64,000 bases of DNA from Blastomonas aquatica (lineage in GTDB: Bacteria; Pseudomonadota; Alphaproteobacteria; Sphingomonadales; Sphingomonadaceae). Below are positions 62,716 through 64,000 of the stretch, one piece after another; within the stretch, counting starts at the first letter, position 1; each line of letters starts with the position of its first letter. The notes beneath the pieces were generated by a model that ran no database searches, was not told the origin of the DNA, and saw only the letters and a program-made list of their open reading frames with translations. The stretch covers positions 291,815 to 355,814 of the forward strand of contig NZ_BMGD01000004.1 of assembly GCF_014639875.1 (NCBI RefSeq), in the 5' to 3' direction. Both the position numbers and the translations under genes were made by a program.

Positions 62716-63033
62716 CTAGGTACGGGCAAATACGCACGCCGCGACGAATGCACTAACGAGGAAAATCAAGCCAAAGATCGGTGCACCATAGATAAGCATC
62801 GTCATGGGCCCCATGTAATCGCCGCCGCCCGAACTCTCGTGGATGGCGTAATCAATCCGCTGCCACACATAAAAGAAAAGCAGGACCGCAAATACCGGAG
62901 AGCAGATGGCCAGCATCGCCCTTAATGTCAGCGGGACGAGGTTGGGCTGCTTCTTCAGAATTCGTCCTGAGGCCACTGCAACCATCATGGCAAGCCCTGC
63001 CGGCACCCCAAAAAACATGACAAAGCCGCTCAT
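62716..63033 (-). CDS. Small membrane protein of unknown function
   Basis: 105 residues with three hydrophobic helices: FVMFFGVPAGLAMMVAVASG, AMLAICSPVFAVLLFFYVW and YGAPIFGLIFLVSAFVAACV. No motif is recognised. The coding look is good. It stands alone between intergenic repeats. Confidence 0.6.
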   Translation of the reverse strand: MSGFVMFFGVPAGLAMMVAVASGRILKKQPNLVPLTLRAMLAICSPVFAVLLFFYVWQRIDYAIHESSGGGDYMGPMTMLIYGAPIFGLIFLVSAFVAACVFART

Positions 63034-63334
63034 TGCGTCAACATACTCTTACAGGCACTTCTTTGCCATCCCCCTGTTCGCACTTGTTAATCCAAGGATT
63101 AACCTAAAGCCATACACGCAGTTTCAGCTTTCCACCCATCTGCGGTCACAGAGCGCCCTGGCATGTTGTGCCAAAAGCCGACATAACTCCCGCGTTTGCA
63201 ATGACCGGTTTTGGGAAACGCGGCACAGCCCCCTAATGACTGGGACTGGGGCGCAAAACTGCCGCAGATTCTATCCAATGCTGGGCACCACGTTACAGTC
63301 TTTGAGGTCCAGTGGTAAGCTCAAGTGGGGCAAT
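63034..63334. other. Intergenic region without recognised gene
   Basis: About 301 bases; no coding ORF or element recognised. Confidence 0.5.
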
Positions 63335-64000
63335 TCAGTAATCTCGTGCCCCTACCTCAACTGTGCAGCCGACGCTTTGGAGTTTCCGGTCTGCGGCACG
63401 CCTGGCACATCTCTCGATGGCGCCGCTGTTTTCCTCCGACAATGTTGCCGCGGCCTGGATGGCCTTCCAGCGCTCCGGATCGGAGACCAGAAGCAAGCGT
63501 TCTCCTGCTGCCCACCCGTTACGGTGCAATGCAGACATTGCCCGCTTTTCAGGCCACAGCCAGCCTTCTGGCACAACCCAGTCGATCGCAGGCAAGATGA
63601 TCGCCCCGCCCATCGTACCCAGTACAAGAGCTATGCCGGCAGCCCCGGCAAGCCATTGGTTCTGCTGCCGCACCGTTCGTACCGAGTCCGTTATCCTGGC
63701 GAGCGCGCTGACCGCATTCTGAAGATTGTTCTGAGCAGCCGCCATGGCCGCCTCGGCATCCTTCCGCACCTGCCGCCCCGCCGTCTCAATCTGGCGACCA
63801 ATTATCTCGGGTGTCAGCACAAGTGCTGGCTTGTCCGCCAGCGCATCGATCGTCTCACGCAGGTCTTCACAGCTCTGATGGATCAGCGCCAGGTCCTCGC
63901 TGTAGTCGCGCCCGAGCAAATCCTGCTGGCGCTCCGCAAAGCCATCGACCGCAGCCGTGACGCCCGCCAGCCGCCGCGCCACAGCCTCCAGCGCATGCTC
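63335..64000 (-). CDS. DUF6118-like membrane protein (5' end beyond window)
   Basis: At least 222 residues; the frame is open to the right edge, so the N-terminus is missing. A helical N-terminal region (GRDYSEDLALIHQSCEDLRE, RKDAEAAMAAAQNNLQNAVS) precedes a membrane helix (WLAGAAGIALVLGTMGGAII). The polar C-terminus has CARRAADRKLQSVGCTVEV. The pattern matches DUF6118 proteins, which often sit on plasmids and integrative elements of sphingomonads and rhizobia. That link is from memory. Confidence 0.65.
   Translation of the reverse strand, partial: EHALEAVARRLAGVTAAVDGFAERQQDLLGRDYSEDLALIHQSCEDLRETIDALADKPALVLTPEIIGRQIETAGRQVRKDAEAAMAAAQNNLQNAVSALARITDSVRTVRQQNQWLAGAAGIALVLGTMGGAIILPAIDWVVPEGWLWPEKRAMSALHRNGWAAGERLLLVSDPERWKAIQAAATLSEENSGAIERCARRAADRKLQSVGCTVEVGARDY

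Noticed and set aside
1..64000. CRISPR arrays, rRNA, tRNA and insertion sequences
   Set aside because: Looked for regular spaced repeats, T-arm sequences and transposase motifs; none convincing.

Overview
The window looks like chromosome of a sphingomonad-type alphaproteobacterium. The grounds are high GC, frequent TTG/GTG starts, the ETF-QO / UDG-like / lytic transglycosylase / moaB block, the carboxynorspermidine polyamine genes, sphingomonad-style intergenic hairpin repeats, and an ECF sigma/anti-sigma pair beside PRC-barrel and subtilase genes. No rRNA, tRNA, CRISPR array or transposase was recognised. All coordinates and motif calls come from reading the sequence; no database search was possible.

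Left part (1-29.5 kb), mostly housekeeping. It holds a membrane-sensor chemotaxis receptor (cut by the left edge) with a small coupled protein, an ECF sigma/RskA-type anti-sigma operon behind a threonine dehydratase, and a spermidine route (carboxynorspermidine synthase, decarboxylase nspC, ornithine/lysine decarboxylase). Then come two tandem MAPEG proteins and a long minus-strand run: ETF-QO, ispE, N-formylglutamate amidohydrolase, ilvD, a lipoprotein, nnr and an rRNA m5U methyltransferase. Next are a degenerate UDG-like protein, a lytic transglycosylase, moaB, a Na+/K+:H+ antiporter, a radical SAM protein, ndh, tspO, a secreted M17 aminopeptidase, pcaF and gloB.

Middle part (29.5-44.4 kb), more accessory. 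It holds an unrecognised 770-residue protein with two C-terminal membrane helices paired with a GNAT-like protein, two small conserved-looking ORFs, and a MauJ-like protein with a HEPN-type R-x4-H motif. An envelope-stress-like module follows: a secreted small protein, a Gly/Ser-rich PRC-barrel-like protein and a subtilase, divergent from an ECF sigma/anti-sigma pair. The first two carry a matching promoter-like element about 50 bases before their starts. A lone tyrosine recombinase, a PAS-GGDEF-EAL protein and a beta-lactamase-fold serine hydrolase complete the region.

Right part (45-56 kb) is the most interesting block: a probable exopolysaccharide synthesis/export cluster. Four coupled plus-strand genes encode a receiver protein, a TPR+YaiO-type outer-membrane barrel, a membrane-anchored HEAT-repeat protein and a processive GT2 synthase. 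A minus-strand phosphorelay follows (hybrid kinase, receiver, HPt), then a frameshifted PAS gene. A GH18-like secreted protein and a polysaccharide deacetylase-like protein come last, converging and overlapping at their 3' ends. The parts resemble a pga-like polysaccharide machine with PgaB functions split over two genes.

The end (56-64 kb) holds a LysR regulator divergent from a subclass B3 metallo-beta-lactamase whose first zinc ligand is Glu instead of His (a 'B3-E' type). It also has a membrane AraC regulator, a CPBP protease, a GNAT divergent from a MarR-GNAT fusion, a small membrane protein, and a DUF6118-like protein running off the right edge that may mark a mobile region.
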